From: Variovorax sp. S12S4
GTDB lineage: Bacteria > Pseudomonadota > Gammaproteobacteria > Burkholderiales > Burkholderiaceae_C
NCBI RefSeq assembly: GCF_023195515.1
Contig: NZ_JALPKR020000002.1
Span: 2,829,001-2,893,000 of the forward strand
Length of the DNA stretch: 64,000 nucleotides
Reading direction: 5' to 3'
Positions 31,891 through 42,155 of this stretch are shown here, in pieces. The notes under the pieces were generated by a model that saw nothing but the letters and a program-made list of their open reading frames with translations, did no database searches and was not told where the DNA came from. The translations under genes and the position numbers were made by a program. Position 1 is the stretch's first letter, and every line of letters begins with the position of its first letter.

Positions 31891-34104
31891 TCAGGCCACC
31901 GGCGGCAAGCGGTCCAGCAGCTTGTCGAGCGTGATCGGGTAGTTGCGCACCCGGACGCCGGTCGCGTTGTAGACGGCATTGGCCACCGCGGCCGCCACGC
32001 CGCACATGCCGAGCTCGCCCACACCCTTGGCCTTCATCGGCGACGAGATCGGGTCCGTCTCATCGAGAAAGATCACTTCCTGGTGCGGAATGTCGGCGTG
32101 CACCGGCACCTCGTAGCCCGCCAGGTCGTGGTTGACGAAGAAGCCATGCCGCTTGTCGAGCGCCAGTTCTTCCATCAATGCGCCTCCAACGCCCATCGTC
32201 ATGGCGCCGATCACCTGGCTGCGCGCCGATTTGGGATTGAGAATGCGGCCCGCCGCGCACACCGCGAGCATGCGCCTGACGCGTATCTCGCCCGTGGCTG
32301 CATCGACGCCCACCTCCACGAAATGCGCGCCGAAGGTGGACTGCTGGTATTTCTTGTCGAGGTCGCCGTACTCGATGCCGTCTTCGGCCACCAGGCCGTT
32401 CGCGCCTGCCGCTTCCGCGATGGGCACCACGCGCTCGCCGGACCGCACCATGCCGTCCGAAAATTCCACGCCCGCCGCAGCAGCAAAGCCCAGCTTGCTT
32501 GCGATGGCTTCGCGCAGCTTCATGCAGGCCGCGTAGACGCCGGACGTCGAGTTGTTGGCACCCCACTGGCCGCCGGAGCCGGCCGAGACGGGGTAGGCCG
32601 AGTCGCCCAGGCGCACCAGAACCTTGTCGAGCGGCACGCCCATGGTTTCCGCAGCGGTCTGCGCAATGATGGTGTACGAACCGGTGCCGATATCGGTCAT
32701 GTCGGTTTCGACCGTGACCATGCCGCGGTTGTCCAGGCGCACACGCGCGGCCGACTTGGCCAGCAGGTTGTTGCGGAACGCCGCGGCAACGCCCATGCCG
32801 ACGAGCCAACGCCCGTCGCGCTGGCGCCCGGGCGACGCGTTGCGCTTGCTCCAGCCGAAGCGCTCGGCGCCGGTGCGCATGCACTCGATCAGCTTGCGCT
32901 GGGAGTAGGGGCGTTCGGGCTTTTCAGGGTCGACCTGCGTGTCGTTGAGCACGCGAAACTCGATTGGATCAAGCCCGAGCTTCTCGGCCATTTCGTCCAT
33001 GGCGATCTCCAGCGCCATCATGCCGGGCGCTTCGCCGGGCGCGCGCATGGCGTTGCCCTCGGGCAGGTCGAGCACCGCGAGCCGCGTGGTCGTCAGGCGG
33101 TTGGCGCCCGCATAGAGCAGCCGGGTCTGGTTAACCGCCGTCTCCGCCTGGCCGCCCGGCAGGTCGCCGGACCAGCCTTCATGCGCAATGGCCGTGATCT
33201 TGCCGTCCCTCGCGGCGCCGATGCGGATGCGCTGGATGGTCGCCGGCCGATGCGTGGTGTTGTTCATCATCAGCGGCCGCTGCAGGGCCACCTTCACGGG
33301 GCGCTTTGCCGCCCGCGCACCCAATGCGGCAAGCAATGCATCCGAGCGCACGAACAGCTTGCCGCCGAAGCCGCCGCCGATGAAGGGCGACACCAGGCGC
33401 ACATTCGCTTTCGGAATGCCGAGCGTCTTGGCGACATCGCCGACGCCCCAGGCGATCATCTGGTTCGATGTCCAGATGGTGAGCTTGTCGCCCTTCCACT
33501 GCGCGATGGAAGCGTGCGGTTCCATCATGGCGTGCGACTCGTCGGGCGTGGTGTAGGTGGCATCGAGCTGCACGGGGGCTGCGGCAAACGCACCCGGGAA
33601 GTCCCCGGTCTTGGTTTCCGGCTGGCCCGAAAACGGATTGGGTTCGGGTAGCTGCGCCGCACCCATCTCGGCCGACAGGTCGAAGCGTCCCTGTGTTCGC
33701 GTGTACTCGATGCGCACCAGCTGCGCCGCGGCACGCGCCTGCTCGAAGGTGTTGGCCACAACCACCGCGACTGCCTGGTGGTAATGATCGATCTCGGGCC
33801 CGCCCAGGAGCTTGGCCGTATTGAAGTCGCCCTTGCCGAGCTTGCCTGCGTTGCGCGCCGTGACGATCGCCAGCACGCCCGGCGCCGCGCGTGCGGCGTT
33901 CAGGTCCATCGAGGCGATGCGGCCTTTTGCGATGCCGGCACCCACCACGTAGCCATAGGCGGCATTGGGTACTTCGGAGTTGCGTTCATAGGCATAGCGT
34001 GCGGAGCCCGTGGTCTTGACCGGGCCGTCGATCCGGTCGGTCGGCTTGCCGATGATCTTGAGCTGGTCGATCGGGTTGGTGGTGGCGGGTGTGTCGAATT
34101 TCAT
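31891..34104 (-). CDS. paoC: Molybdopterin-binding subunit of aldehyde/xanthine-type oxidoreductase
   Basis: A 737-residue large subunit that binds the molybdenum cofactor and oxidises an aldehyde or N-heterocycle. PaoC/YagR-type features are GFGGKLFVRSD near residue 240, the cofactor contact MRAPGEAPG near 350, GQWGANNSTSG near 520, and the catalytic glutamate in GVGELGMCG near 705. Length and the absence of N-terminal Fe-S domains show a three-subunit enzyme. The start is 5 bp after the FAD subunit stop. In E. coli the orthologous PaoABC is periplasmic and detoxifies aromatic aldehydes. Confidence 0.88.
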   Translation of the reverse strand: MKFDTPATTNPIDQLKIIGKPTDRIDGPVKTTGSARYAYERNSEVPNAAYGYVVGAGIAKGRIASMDLNAARAAPGVLAIVTARNAGKLGKGDFNTAKLLGGPEIDHYHQAVAVVVANTFEQARAAAQLVRIEYTRTQGRFDLSAEMGAAQLPEPNPFSGQPETKTGDFPGAFAAAPVQLDATYTTPDESHAMMEPHASIAQWKGDKLTIWTSNQMIAWGVGDVAKTLGIPKANVRLVSPFIGGGFGGKLFVRSDALLAALGARAAKRPVKVALQRPLMMNNTTHRPATIQRIRIGAARDGKITAIAHEGWSGDLPGGQAETAVNQTRLLYAGANRLTTTRLAVLDLPEGNAMRAPGEAPGMMALEIAMDEMAEKLGLDPIEFRVLNDTQVDPEKPERPYSQRKLIECMRTGAERFGWSKRNASPGRQRDGRWLVGMGVAAAFRNNLLAKSAARVRLDNRGMVTVETDMTDIGTGSYTIIAQTAAETMGVPLDKVLVRLGDSAYPVSAGSGGQWGANNSTSGVYAACMKLREAIASKLGFAAAAGVEFSDGMVRSGERVVPIAEAAGANGLVAEDGIEYGDLDKKYQQSTFGAHFVEVGVDAATGEIRVRRMLAVCAAGRILNPKSARSQVIGAMTMGVGGALMEELALDKRHGFFVNHDLAGYEVPVHADIPHQEVIFLDETDPISSPMKAKGVGELGMCGVAAAVANAVYNATGVRVRNYPITLDKLLDRLPPVA

Positions 34105-34109
34105 GATGG

Positions 34110-35060
34110 TCAGCTCCTCGCTTGCACCAGCGCCGCGGCCAGCGCGCGCTCGGCCAATGGCAACTTGAATGCGTTCTCGTGGGTCGGCTGCGCGCCGGCC
34201 AGCAGCTGTGCAGTCACGGCCTTGGCGCCCTGCGGCATGGCGGCCTCCGCGGCCTCAAGGCGCCACGGCTTGTGCGCCACGCCGCCCAGGGCCACGCGGC
34301 CGGAGCCGTCGCGCTGCACGATGGCCGCAACGGACACGAGCGCAAAGGCATAGGAGGCCCGGTCACGTACCTTGCGGTACACCTGCGTGCCGCCAATCGG
34401 CTTGGGCAGCGTGACGCTGGTGATCAGCTCGTCCTGCTCCAGCGCCGTTTCGATGTGCGGCGTGTCGCCGGGCAGGCGGTGAAAGTCGGCAATCGGAATC
34501 ACGCGGGTGCGGCCATCGGGGCGCACCGTTTCCACGGTCGCGTCGAGCACGCGCATGGCCACCGCCATGTCGCTGGGGTGCGTCGCAATACAGGCCTTGC
34601 TGGTGCCGACCACCGCATGCTGGCGGGTAACGCCGCCGATGGCGCTGCAACCGCTCCCGGGCTGGCGCTTGTTGCACGGCTGGTCGGTGTCGTAGAAGTA
34701 CGGGCAGCGCGTGCGCTGCAGCAGGTTGCCCGCCGTCGTTGCCTTGTTGCGCAACTGGCCGGAGGCACCGGCCAGCAGCGCACGCGACAGCACGCCGTAG
34801 TCGCGGCGCACGCGCTCGTCGGCCGCCAGGTCGGTGTTGCGCACCAGTGCGCCCACACGCAAGCCGCCGTCGGCCGTGGGTTCGATCTTGTCCAGTGCAA
34901 GGCCGTTCACGTCGACCAGGTGCGGCGGCGCTTCGATCTGCAGCTTCATCAGGTCCAGCAGGTTGGTGCCGCCCGCGATGAACTTTGCGCCCGGATTGCG
35001 GGCGATGGCTGCGGCAGCCTGTGCCGGCGACTGCGCCTTCTCGTAGGTGAACGGCTTCAT
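34110..35060 (-). CDS. paoB: FAD-binding subunit of molybdenum oxidoreductase
   Basis: A 316-residue FAD subunit ([20 protein letters not shown]). FAD-binding motifs are [14 protein letters not shown] near 26-40 and [16 protein letters not shown] near 115. The extra cysteines in [21 protein letters not shown] are characteristic of the PaoB type, which carries an additional [4Fe-4S] cluster. ATGA overlap with the Fe-S subunit stop at 35057-35060 means translational coupling. It passes electrons between the 2Fe-2S subunit and FAD. Confidence 0.9.
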   Translation of the reverse strand: MKPFTYEKAQSPAQAAAAIARNPGAKFIAGGTNLLDLMKLQIEAPPHLVDVNGLALDKIEPTADGGLRVGALVRNTDLAADERVRRDYGVLSRALLAGASGQLRNKATTAGNLLQRTRCPYFYDTDQPCNKRQPGSGCSAIGGVTRQHAVVGTSKACIATHPSDMAVAMRVLDATVETVRPDGRTRVIPIADFHRLPGDTPHIETALEQDELITSVTLPKPIGGTQVYRKVRDRASYAFALVSVAAIVQRDGSGRVALGGVAHKPWRLEAAEAAMPQGAKAVTAQLLAGAQPTHENAFKLPLAERALAAALVQARS

Positions 35061-35707
35061 GCTCTGCTCCCCGCCACTTCGGTGATGGCTTCGACGATGT
35101 TGGAATAGGCGCCGCAGCGGCAGATGTTGCCGCTCATGCGCTCGCGCAGTTCTTCGGCCGAAAGCATCGGGCGCGCAGTGAGGTCGGCGCTCACGTGGCT
35201 CGGCACGCCGCGCTTCACCTCGTCGATCACGCCGACCGCCGAGCAGATCTGGCCCGGCGTGCAGTAGCCGCACTGGTAGCCGTCGTGCTTCACGAATGCC
35301 GCCTGCAGCGGATGCATGTTCTGCGGAGTGCCCAATCCTTCGATGGTGGTGACCTGCCCGCCGTCGTGCATGACGGCGAGCGTCAGGCAGGAGTTGATGC
35401 GCCTTCCGTCGGCAATGACGGTGCAGGCGCCGCACTGGCCGTGGTCGCAGCCCTTCTTGGTGCCGGTCAGGTGCAGGTGTTCGCGCAATGCATCGAGCAG
35501 GGTCGTGCGCGTATCGAGATCGAGCGAGTGAGATTTGCCGTTGACGGTGAGCGACAGCTTCGCACGGGGCACCGCACCTGCCGCGGAAGCAGCGGGCGCA
35601 GCGGCAGCAGGGGCGGAAGACGAAACCGCGGCGGCAGTGGCCGCGGTCGCGGCACCGACGATGAGCGCGTCGCGTCGCGAGATCAAGTGGGTCGTGGGAC
35701 TGTCCAT
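35057..35707 (-). CDS. paoA: 2Fe-2S subunit of molybdenum oxidoreductase, Tat-exported
   Basis: A 216-residue small subunit. The N-terminus has a twin-arginine signal ([19 protein letters not shown]), so the folded complex is exported to the periplasm. The plant-type cluster is in [16 protein letters not shown] near residue 90, with its fourth cysteine in INSCLTL. The second cluster is in CGYCTPGQ near 145 and [11 protein letters not shown] near 195. AGGAG precedes the ATG. It is the first gene of the paoABC operon. Confidence 0.9.
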   Translation of the reverse strand: MDSPTTHLISRRDALIVGAATAATAAAVSSSAPAAAAPAASAAGAVPRAKLSLTVNGKSHSLDLDTRTTLLDALREHLHLTGTKKGCDHGQCGACTVIADGRRINSCLTLAVMHDGGQVTTIEGLGTPQNMHPLQAAFVKHDGYQCGYCTPGQICSAVGVIDEVKRGVPSHVSADLTARPMLSAEELRERMSGNICRCGAYSNIVEAITEVAGSRA

Positions 35708-35952
35708 ATCAGCTCCTGTTGTTCGAGGTTCGTGGGTTCGTGGGCGATCACCGCTGATATCGCGAGCCATCAGCGATGGCAATAGGAGGCGGGCCCTTTG
35801 TTGCCGGATGAGTTCCCCGACAGCAAAAAGTCCTCAGCCCCCAAGGCAAGGCCGAATCACCATTTTTAGAAGACGCGCGCGGGATTGATAGAGCAATCCG
35901 CTTCATTTCTTGCCTGATCCTCTGTGCTCGGCATGTGCCGCGCCGCAAAGCG

Positions 35953-36936
35953 TCAATCGTTCAGGGCAGGGCGTCGTCGCACGAAGTCTTTTGCATGCGT
36001 TTGCACGTTGGCGCCGCGCGCGCCGTCCCGCAGCACCTCGATGTCTCGCTTGGGCGGTGCTCCGAACAGCCGGCTGTATTCGCGGCTGAACTGCGAGGGG
36101 CTTTCGTAGCCGACCTTGAAGGCGGCGCTCGCCGCGTCGGAGTGCTCGCTCAGCATCAACCGCTTCGCTTCGTTCAGCCGCAGCCACTTCTGGTACTGCA
36201 GCGGGCTCATGGCGGTGAGCTGGCGAAAGTGGTGATGGAACGTGGGCGTGCTCATCTGCACGCGCGCCGCGAGCTCGTCGACGCGCAGCGGCGAGGCGTA
36301 GTTCAGCTTCAGCCAATCGATGGCTCTCGCAATCCGGTAGCCCTGCCCGTCCACGGAGGCAATCTGCCGCAGCTTCGGCGCCTGGTCGCTCATCAGCAGC
36401 CGGTAGTGAATCTCGCGGTGGATCAGGGGCGCAAGAACAGGAATGGCCGCGGGCTCGTCGAGTAGCTCGAGCAGCCGGCCGAACGGCGCCAGCAGCGCGG
36501 GCGTGGCCGCGCCGATTCCCACGCCCACACCGGGCGAGCGATCGCGATGCGGCGGCAAGCCGCCCTGCGCGACCAGCTCGGCCAGCACCCGCACGTCCAG
36601 CTTCAGCACCAAGCCGAGGCAGGGCCGCTCAGGGCTTGCCGCCAGCACTTCGGAATTGGCGGGCACATCCAGCGAGGTGACCAGAAAGCGCGACGTGTCG
36701 TAGGGATAGGCGTCACCGCCCACCCACATCTGCTTTGCGCCTTGGGCGACAAGAACGATGCTCGGCTCCACCATGCACACGACAGGCGACGCCGGGGCGT
36801 CGCGCCTAAAGAAGGCCAGGCCGGCAATGGGCGTTTCGAAGTCGCCCGAACCCGACGTTCGCGCGCCGATGATGCGGACCATGGCCTCTTGCGGCGGAAT
36901 GGGCTGGGCGGCCGTGTCGTGGGGTTTGGGTGCCAT
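35953..36936 (-). CDS. AraC family regulator with AraC_N domain
   Basis: A 327-residue regulator. The N-terminal sensor (ETPIAGLAFFRRDAPASPVV, CMVEPSIVLVAQGAKQMWVG) is the AraC_N cupin type. The C-terminal DNA-binding domain holds two helix-turn-helix units: LRVDELAARVQMSTPTFHHH and AAFKVGYESPSQFSREYSRL. It lies 245 bp upstream of paoABC on the same strand and is divergent from the alpha/beta hydrolase at 37136. Either could be its target. Confidence 0.9.
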   Translation of the reverse strand: MAPKPHDTAAQPIPPQEAMVRIIGARTSGSGDFETPIAGLAFFRRDAPASPVVCMVEPSIVLVAQGAKQMWVGGDAYPYDTSRFLVTSLDVPANSEVLAASPERPCLGLVLKLDVRVLAELVAQGGLPPHRDRSPGVGVGIGAATPALLAPFGRLLELLDEPAAIPVLAPLIHREIHYRLLMSDQAPKLRQIASVDGQGYRIARAIDWLKLNYASPLRVDELAARVQMSTPTFHHHFRQLTAMSPLQYQKWLRLNEAKRLMLSEHSDAASAAFKVGYESPSQFSREYSRLFGAPPKRDIEVLRDGARGANVQTHAKDFVRRRPALND

Positions 36937-37135
36937 GTTGCTGGAGCCTCCGCGAAGCACTCTAATGCGCGGGCCGATCTTGATCCGCAAAATAGCGGCA
37001 ACGCCAGAGGATCAGGCAAGAAATCGAGCGGAATGCGCAAACGATTGGTGGGGCGGCTCTCCAGAACGTGCACTTGCCCAGCTTGCCGCGGCGAGCGTAC
37101 CCTTTGATTCAAGCTGATGAAAGGAGAGCCGCGAA

Positions 37136-37996
37136 ATGAAAGCCGATCCAGCACGCCGCGAAAGCTTCGATATCGCAGGCTGCAAACTTTCCGCCGTGGT
37201 GGGCGGAAACCGGAACCACCCGGCTGTCTTGCTCCTGCATGGGTTCCCGAGTTCGTCGCGTACCTTCAGGAACGTCATTCCGCGCTTGTCTGAAGCATGC
37301 TTCGTGATCGCGCCTGATCTTCCAGGCTCGGGCGAGTCCGATCTCATTCCGAACGCGACCTTTGCCCGCTTCGCTGACTTGGTCGAAGGGCTGCTGCAAG
37401 AGCTTGGCATCGCCAAGGTCCATCTCTATCTGCATGATTTCGGCGCGCCTGTTGCCCTCGAGCTGGCAATGCGCGATCCGCGTCGTGTGCTGGGCCTGAT
37501 CATCCAGAACGCGAATGCGCATCGCAGCGGTATGGGGCCGCAATGGCGCGGCACGATTGACTATTGGAACGCGCCCACAAAAGAAAATGAACGGGCCGCC
37601 ACGGCGCATCTGACCTTCGAAGGTGTGCGCGCCGAATATGTCGGCGGCGTGCCGGACGACATTGCCTCGCGCATCTCCGCCGACAGCTGGATCGAAGACT
37701 GGCGCACGATGAGTCGGCCCGGCCATCTGGAACTTCAACGCGCCCTGGTGAAGGACTACGGAAACTACGTGGCCCGCTTCGACGACATCGCACGTTATCT
37801 GCGCGATCATCAGCCGCACGCACTCATGCTGTGGGGACGGCATGACAGCTACTTCGATTGCGCCGAAATCCTCTCCTGGCTGCAGGATCTGCCGCGCATG
37901 GAAGCGCATGTTCTGGACGGCCCCCACATGCTGCTCGAAACCCACGCCGAGTACTGCGCGGAACGGATTGCCGATTTCGTGCGGCGCCACGGCTGA
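37136..37996 (+). CDS. Alpha/beta hydrolase with aspartate nucleophile
   Basis: A 286-residue hydrolase. The oxyanion motif is HGFPSSS near residue 35. The nucleophile elbow reads LYLHDFGAPVALE, i.e. aspartate instead of serine, as in haloalkane/haloacetate dehalogenases and epoxide hydrolases. LWGRHDSYF probably carries the acid and LDGPHMLLET the histidine. AAAGGAGA precedes the ATG. It is divergent from the AraC regulator, which likely controls it. Substrate class is uncertain: epoxide or halogenated compound. Confidence 0.85.
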   Translation: MKADPARRESFDIAGCKLSAVVGGNRNHPAVLLLHGFPSSSRTFRNVIPRLSEACFVIAPDLPGSGESDLIPNATFARFADLVEGLLQELGIAKVHLYLHDFGAPVALELAMRDPRRVLGLIIQNANAHRSGMGPQWRGTIDYWNAPTKENERAATAHLTFEGVRAEYVGGVPDDIASRISADSWIEDWRTMSRPGHLELQRALVKDYGNYVARFDDIARYLRDHQPHALMLWGRHDSYFDCAEILSWLQDLPRMEAHVLDGPHMLLETHAEYCAERIADFVRRHG

Positions 37997-38002
37997 GCCG
38001 CG

Positions 38003-38908
38003 CTACGCAGTCTTCCTGTCTTGCTCCGAGGCCAAGTCGTCGTCCATATCGTCCAGCATGTCGCACAGCTCGCCCGAGACGCCGCTCCCCACCTTGCGAA
38101 CGAACCATCTGCCCGACGCGACGATCTCCTCGTAGTCCGCCGCGTGAAACCAGCGCGACAGCGAAGGGTCGATCAGGTGCAGGTTGGCCGCGTCCCACAC
38201 GCCGGAGCCGGAGACGCGCTTCACGCTGTGCCGAAGCGGGGAGTGTGCGAGCAGGGTATGAAAGTAGATTTCGTCCGGCGCCTTGGAGAACCGCAGAAAG
38301 CGCTTCACGGGCTCTTCGAGCGGATGCGAAACGAGGTACTCCACCGCTTCGGGGTTGAGCGCCCACCATTGCGAGCCGAAGTGCCATTGCGGAAGAAGCG
38401 AAAGCGAGCGGCGGCCGAGCTTGCCGGCCAATTGCGAAAGGCCGCGCGCCAGGCGCACCAGCGTGAACTTGCGTCCATCGACCGGCAGGTCTTCGTAGAA
38501 CCAGAAATGGCGAATGCGCTCATGCAGCTTGCGCGAGCTTGCCAGGGGAATCATCTTGATGAAGTTCATGCCGGCATGCGAGCGCGAGTAGGCACGGAAC
38601 TCTTCCAACGACCGCACGGGGTAGCAGTTGCCGGAGAGCAGCACGAAATGGCTCACCTGCGACACCTCGCATCCTGCAAGCGCAGCCCGCATGAGCCTCA
38701 AAGTGGCGTCGACCTGAGAGATGGCGCCCCAGCGCACGTCGACCCGGTCTTGCACGTAGCTCACGCGCGGGTCTTCGATGCGGAACGCCGAGAGATCGGA
38801 CTTCGCGTCGACATGAACAAAGCAGCGGCCTACGGAAACGAGCCGCTGCAGCAGCCGTTTGGCCTGCTGTGGATCCGTATGGACAAGCAATAGGAATACC
38901 GGGCTCAT
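38003..38908 (-). CDS. GT14-type (core-2/I-branching) glycosyltransferase
   Basis: A 301-residue protein with the family pattern: FVHVDAKSD near residue 30, RVDVRWGAISQVDATL near 56, FVLLSGNCYPVRSLEEF near 86, FGSQWWALNPEAVEYL near 178 and KAPDEIYFHTLL near 205. Bacterial GT14 enzymes transfer a sugar, often N-acetylglucosamine or xylose, with beta linkage onto a glycan. It is cytoplasmic or membrane-associated. It converges with the hydrolase gene and is followed upstream by the LysR gene; no other glycan genes are present. Confidence 0.85.
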   Translation of the reverse strand: MSPVFLLLVHTDPQQAKRLLQRLVSVGRCFVHVDAKSDLSAFRIEDPRVSYVQDRVDVRWGAISQVDATLRLMRAALAGCEVSQVSHFVLLSGNCYPVRSLEEFRAYSRSHAGMNFIKMIPLASSRKLHERIRHFWFYEDLPVDGRKFTLVRLARGLSQLAGKLGRRSLSLLPQWHFGSQWWALNPEAVEYLVSHPLEEPVKRFLRFSKAPDEIYFHTLLAHSPLRHSVKRVSGSGVWDAANLHLIDPSLSRWFHAADYEEIVASGRWFVRKVGSGVSGELCDMLDDMDDDLASEQDRKTA

Positions 38909-38981
38909 GTCGCGGCGTGCTCAGTGTTTGGGGTTCTTTCGATCATGCAAGAAGAATGCCCCGGAAACCAGCGCGACCCCG

Positions 38982-39881
38982 CTACTGGGTACCCTGCAGG
39001 CTGCTTCGCAGCGCCAGTTTGCGCACGATGGTCGAGAACGCGCGCGTGGCTGCCGCGTCGCGCGCCACGGGCGACCACAGCATGCCGGGCGTGCGCACCG
39101 GCGTGGGGCTTTCGAGCCGAACGACCACGAGGCCCGACTGAGCAGTAACGACATTGGCGGCCATGATGGAAGCCAGCTGCGTCTTGGCGACCAGGTCCAT
39201 CATGGGCGCCAGCGTGTTGATCTCCGCCACCACGTGCGGCTGCGCACCGCAGGAGCGAAAGCATTCGTCCAGCATCTGGCGGGTGGCAAAGCTGCCCGGC
39301 AGCAGCACCATGGGCAGGCGATGCAGCTCCACCATGCGCACGCGCTTGCGCCGCGCAAGAGGGTGCTTCTTCGCCACCACCAGCACCATCTCCTCGTTGT
39401 AGAGCGGCTCGAACTGCAGCGGGCCGGGCGCATTCGGCCGATAGGCAATGCCCAGGTCGAGCGTGCCCTGCTGCAGCCGCGCGGCAATCTGGTCGGCCGA
39501 GAGTTCTTCGACCACCACCTTCACCTGCGGGTGCTTTCCGTGAAAGCTCGCAATGCAGTCGGGAATGAAGCCCAGGTTGAAGGTGTGCGTGGAGCCCACG
39601 CGCAATTCGCCCGCTATGTCGGAGCTGCTCTGGCGCAGCGCGCCCAGGCCCAGGTCGATCTCGTGCAGGGCCTTGGTGCAGTAGTGCAGAAACTCGTCAC
39701 CGGCCTCGGTCAGGCTCACGCGCTTGCCGATGCGGTCGAACAGCGGCTGCCCGATTTCTTCTTCGAGTTGCTTGATCTGGTGCGACAGCGTCGACTGCGT
39801 CACGTGCAGGCGCTCGGCCGCACGGGTGAAGTTGAGCGAGCCTGAAAGGGCGATGAAGTAGCGCAGGTGCCGGAGTTCCAT
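38982..39881 (-). CDS. LysR family regulator (CynR-like)
   Basis: A 299-residue LTTR. The N-terminal winged helix-turn-helix reads MELRHLRYFIALSGSLNFTR, then RLHVTQSTLSHQIKQLEEEI. The substrate-binding domain begins at GELRVGSTHTFNLGFIP. It is divergent from the CoA-transferase operon at 40004 and is the obvious regulator of that operon; LTTRs generally activate divergent genes in response to a pathway intermediate. Confidence 0.9.
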   Translation of the reverse strand: MELRHLRYFIALSGSLNFTRAAERLHVTQSTLSHQIKQLEEEIGQPLFDRIGKRVSLTEAGDEFLHYCTKALHEIDLGLGALRQSSSDIAGELRVGSTHTFNLGFIPDCIASFHGKHPQVKVVVEELSADQIAARLQQGTLDLGIAYRPNAPGPLQFEPLYNEEMVLVVAKKHPLARRKRVRMVELHRLPMVLLPGSFATRQMLDECFRSCGAQPHVVAEINTLAPMMDLVAKTQLASIMAANVVTAQSGLVVVRLESPTPVRTPGMLWSPVARDAAATRAFSTIVRKLALRSSLQGTQ

Positions 39882-40003
39882 GGCGGTTTTGGGTGCCGAT
39901 GATCGATGGCATCGATGCTAACGATGAAAAACAATCATTTTCAGGAACTGCCCGCCCCGCCTACAGTTTCTTCCAGTCCTTACAACTATCAGGAGACGCC
40001 TCG

Positions 40004-41164
40004 GTGCAAAAAGTCCTCAGCGGCATCAAGGTGCTGGAACAAGGCACGTTCATCACAGGGCCGGCCGCGGGCATGTTTCTCGCGGACCTGGGCGCCGAGG
40101 TGGTGAAGATCGAGCAGCCCGGCGCGGGCGACCCGTTCCGCGCCTTTCGCGGCGGGCTCTACAGCCCTCACTTCCAGACCTACAACCGCAACAAGCGCAG
40201 CATCACGCTCAACCCCAAGCTGCCCGAAGACGCGGCCGTGTTCGACGAGCTCGTCAAGGACGCGGACGTCTACATCCAGAATTTCCGTCCCGGCGCGGCC
40301 GACCGACTCGGGGCCGGCGAAGCCCGGTTGCGCGCGCTCAACTCGCGGCTGGTGTATTGCGCCATCAGCGGCTTCGGGCAAACGGGCCCCGCCGCCGGGC
40401 GGCCCGCCTACGACACTGTGGCGCAGGCCGCGAGTGCCTTCCTCAAGCTGCTGGTGAACCCCGCCAACCCACGCGTGGTGGGCCCCGCGCTGGCCGACGC
40501 CATGACCGGTTTCTACGCCGCGTACGGCGTGCTCGGCGCGCTGGTCGAACGGGGCCGCACCGGCGTTGGCCGCGCGGTGGAAGTGTCGATGCTGGAGGCC
40601 ATGTGCCACTTCAACCTCGACGCATTCACGCACTACTTTTCAGAGAGCGAGGTCATGGGCCCGTTCAGCCGGCCGAGCGTGTCGCAGTCCTACGTGCTGG
40701 AGTGCGCGGACGGCCTGTGGATTGCGCTGCACATGTCGTCGCCCGAAAAGTTCTGGCAGGGCCTGGCCAATGCGATCGAGCGACCGCAGCTTTTTGCCGA
40801 CCCGCGCTTTGCCTCGCGCGAGGCGCGCATTGCCCATCAGGAAGACCTGATCACGCTGCTCGGCGAGCTGTTCCGCCAGCAGCCGCGCGCCACCTGGTGC
40901 GCCCGGCTCGAGGCGGAAGACGTGCCGCACGCCCCCATGTACGACACCCGTGAGGCGATGGAAGACCCGCAGGCGCGGCACCTGCAATTGGAGGTGAGCG
41001 CGCCACATCCGGAGGGCGGCGAATGGCGCACCATCCGCTCGCCCGTGAGCTTCGACGGCGAGCGCGCGCTTGAAGTGACGGCGCCGCCCACGCTCGGCGC
41101 CGACAACGCATCCATCGTCGATCCGATCCGCAAGCGCCTGGGGCAGCCGCCGGGCGCAAGCTGA
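40004..41164 (+). CDS. CaiB/BaiF family CoA-transferase
   Basis: A 386-residue class III CoA-transferase starting with GTG at 40004 (VQKVLSGIKVLEQGTFITGP), chosen for AGGAG 8 bp upstream. Family motifs are FLADLGAEVVKIEQPGAGDP, FQTYNRNKRSITLNP, QNFRPGAADRLG, CAISGFGQTGP and the catalytic aspartate in GPALADAMTGFYAAYG. It moves CoA between carboxylic acids. It leads the LysR-divergent catabolic operon and could activate a dicarboxylate such as a methylmalate, itaconate or citramalate-type acid for the lyase encoded two genes later. Confidence 0.9.
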   Translation: MQKVLSGIKVLEQGTFITGPAAGMFLADLGAEVVKIEQPGAGDPFRAFRGGLYSPHFQTYNRNKRSITLNPKLPEDAAVFDELVKDADVYIQNFRPGAADRLGAGEARLRALNSRLVYCAISGFGQTGPAAGRPAYDTVAQAASAFLKLLVNPANPRVVGPALADAMTGFYAAYGVLGALVERGRTGVGRAVEVSMLEAMCHFNLDAFTHYFSESEVMGPFSRPSVSQSYVLECADGLWIALHMSSPEKFWQGLANAIERPQLFADPRFASREARIAHQEDLITLLGELFRQQPRATWCARLEAEDVPHAPMYDTREAMEDPQARHLQLEVSAPHPEGGEWRTIRSPVSFDGERALEVTAPPTLGADNASIVDPIRKRLGQPPGAS

Positions 41165-41216
41165 ATCTCTCTCGACACAGCCCTTGAATCAAAACAGAGC
41201 CAGGAGACAAAAGAAC

Positions 41217-42143
41217 ATGACCCCATCGAACGAAAGCGAGCTGACGCAGGCCGTGCTGCAGCGGCTGGAAGGCGCCGGCGATGCGCGCTTTGCAGAGATC
41301 ATGCAGTCGCTCATCACGCACCTGCATGCCTTCATCCGCGAGGTGGACCTGAAGCCCGATGAATGGATGAAAGGCATCGAGTTTCTGACCGCGGTGGGCC
41401 AGACCTGCACCGACAGGCGCCAGGAGTTCATCCTGCTGTCGGACACGCTGGGCGCGTCGATGATGGTGGTCATGCTCGATCAGCTGCGTGCCGCCGCCGG
41501 CAAGCGCAGCCGCGGGGGCAGCGGTGCGACCGAAGCCACAGAAGCCACGGAGCTGGGCGAGGCCACGCACGCCACGGTGCAGGGCCCCTTCTATTGGGAA
41601 GGCGCACCCGATCTGCCGCTGGGCGCCGACGTGGCGCAGGGCGCGCGCGGTGAGCCGACCTTCTACAGCGGCCGCGTGACCGACACCCACGGGCAGCCGC
41701 TGCAGGGTGCGCTGCTCGACATCTGGTCGGGCGACGGCGAAGGCGTGTACGACATGCAGATCGAAGGCGCCGCCATGGCCGCGCGCGGGCGCATTCGTAC
41801 CGACCATGAAGGCCGCTACTGGTTCTGGTCGATTCGCCCGACCTTCTATCCGATTCCGGTCGATGGACCCGTGGGCCGCATGCTCGATGCGATGGGACGC
41901 CACCCGAACCGCCCCGGCCACATCCACATGATGGTTTCGGCGCCGGGCCATGTGCCGGTGACCACGCACCTGTTCGTGGCGGGCAGCCCGTACATCGAAT
42001 CCGACGCGGTGTTCGGCGTGCGGCCCAGCCTGATCGTCGATTTCGAATCGCACCCCGCGGGCCGCGCGCCCGACGGCAAGACGCTGGAAACGCCGTATTG
42101 GTCCGCGCACTACGACTTCCGCCTCGAACCCCAACACGCCTGA
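41217..42143 (+). CDS. Intradiol ring-cleavage dioxygenase (catechol/hydroxyquinol type)
   Basis: A 308-residue Fe(III) dioxygenase. The N-terminal catechol-dioxygenase domain is recognisable (FLTAVGQTCTDRRQEFILLS), with TVQGPFYWEGAP. The iron ligands are two tyrosines (YWFWSIRPTFYPIP region) and two histidines in RPGHIHMMV. It opens an ortho-diol ring to a muconate-type product. No muconate cycloisomerase or maleylacetate reductase is adjacent, which is unusual. AGGAGA precedes the ATG. Confidence 0.87.
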   Translation: MTPSNESELTQAVLQRLEGAGDARFAEIMQSLITHLHAFIREVDLKPDEWMKGIEFLTAVGQTCTDRRQEFILLSDTLGASMMVVMLDQLRAAAGKRSRGGSGATEATEATELGEATHATVQGPFYWEGAPDLPLGADVAQGARGEPTFYSGRVTDTHGQPLQGALLDIWSGDGEGVYDMQIEGAAMAARGRIRTDHEGRYWFWSIRPTFYPIPVDGPVGRMLDAMGRHPNRPGHIHMMVSAPGHVPVTTHLFVAGSPYIESDAVFGVRPSLIVDFESHPAGRAPDGKTLETPYWSAHYDFRLEPQHA

Positions 42144-42155
42144 AAGACGCTACCC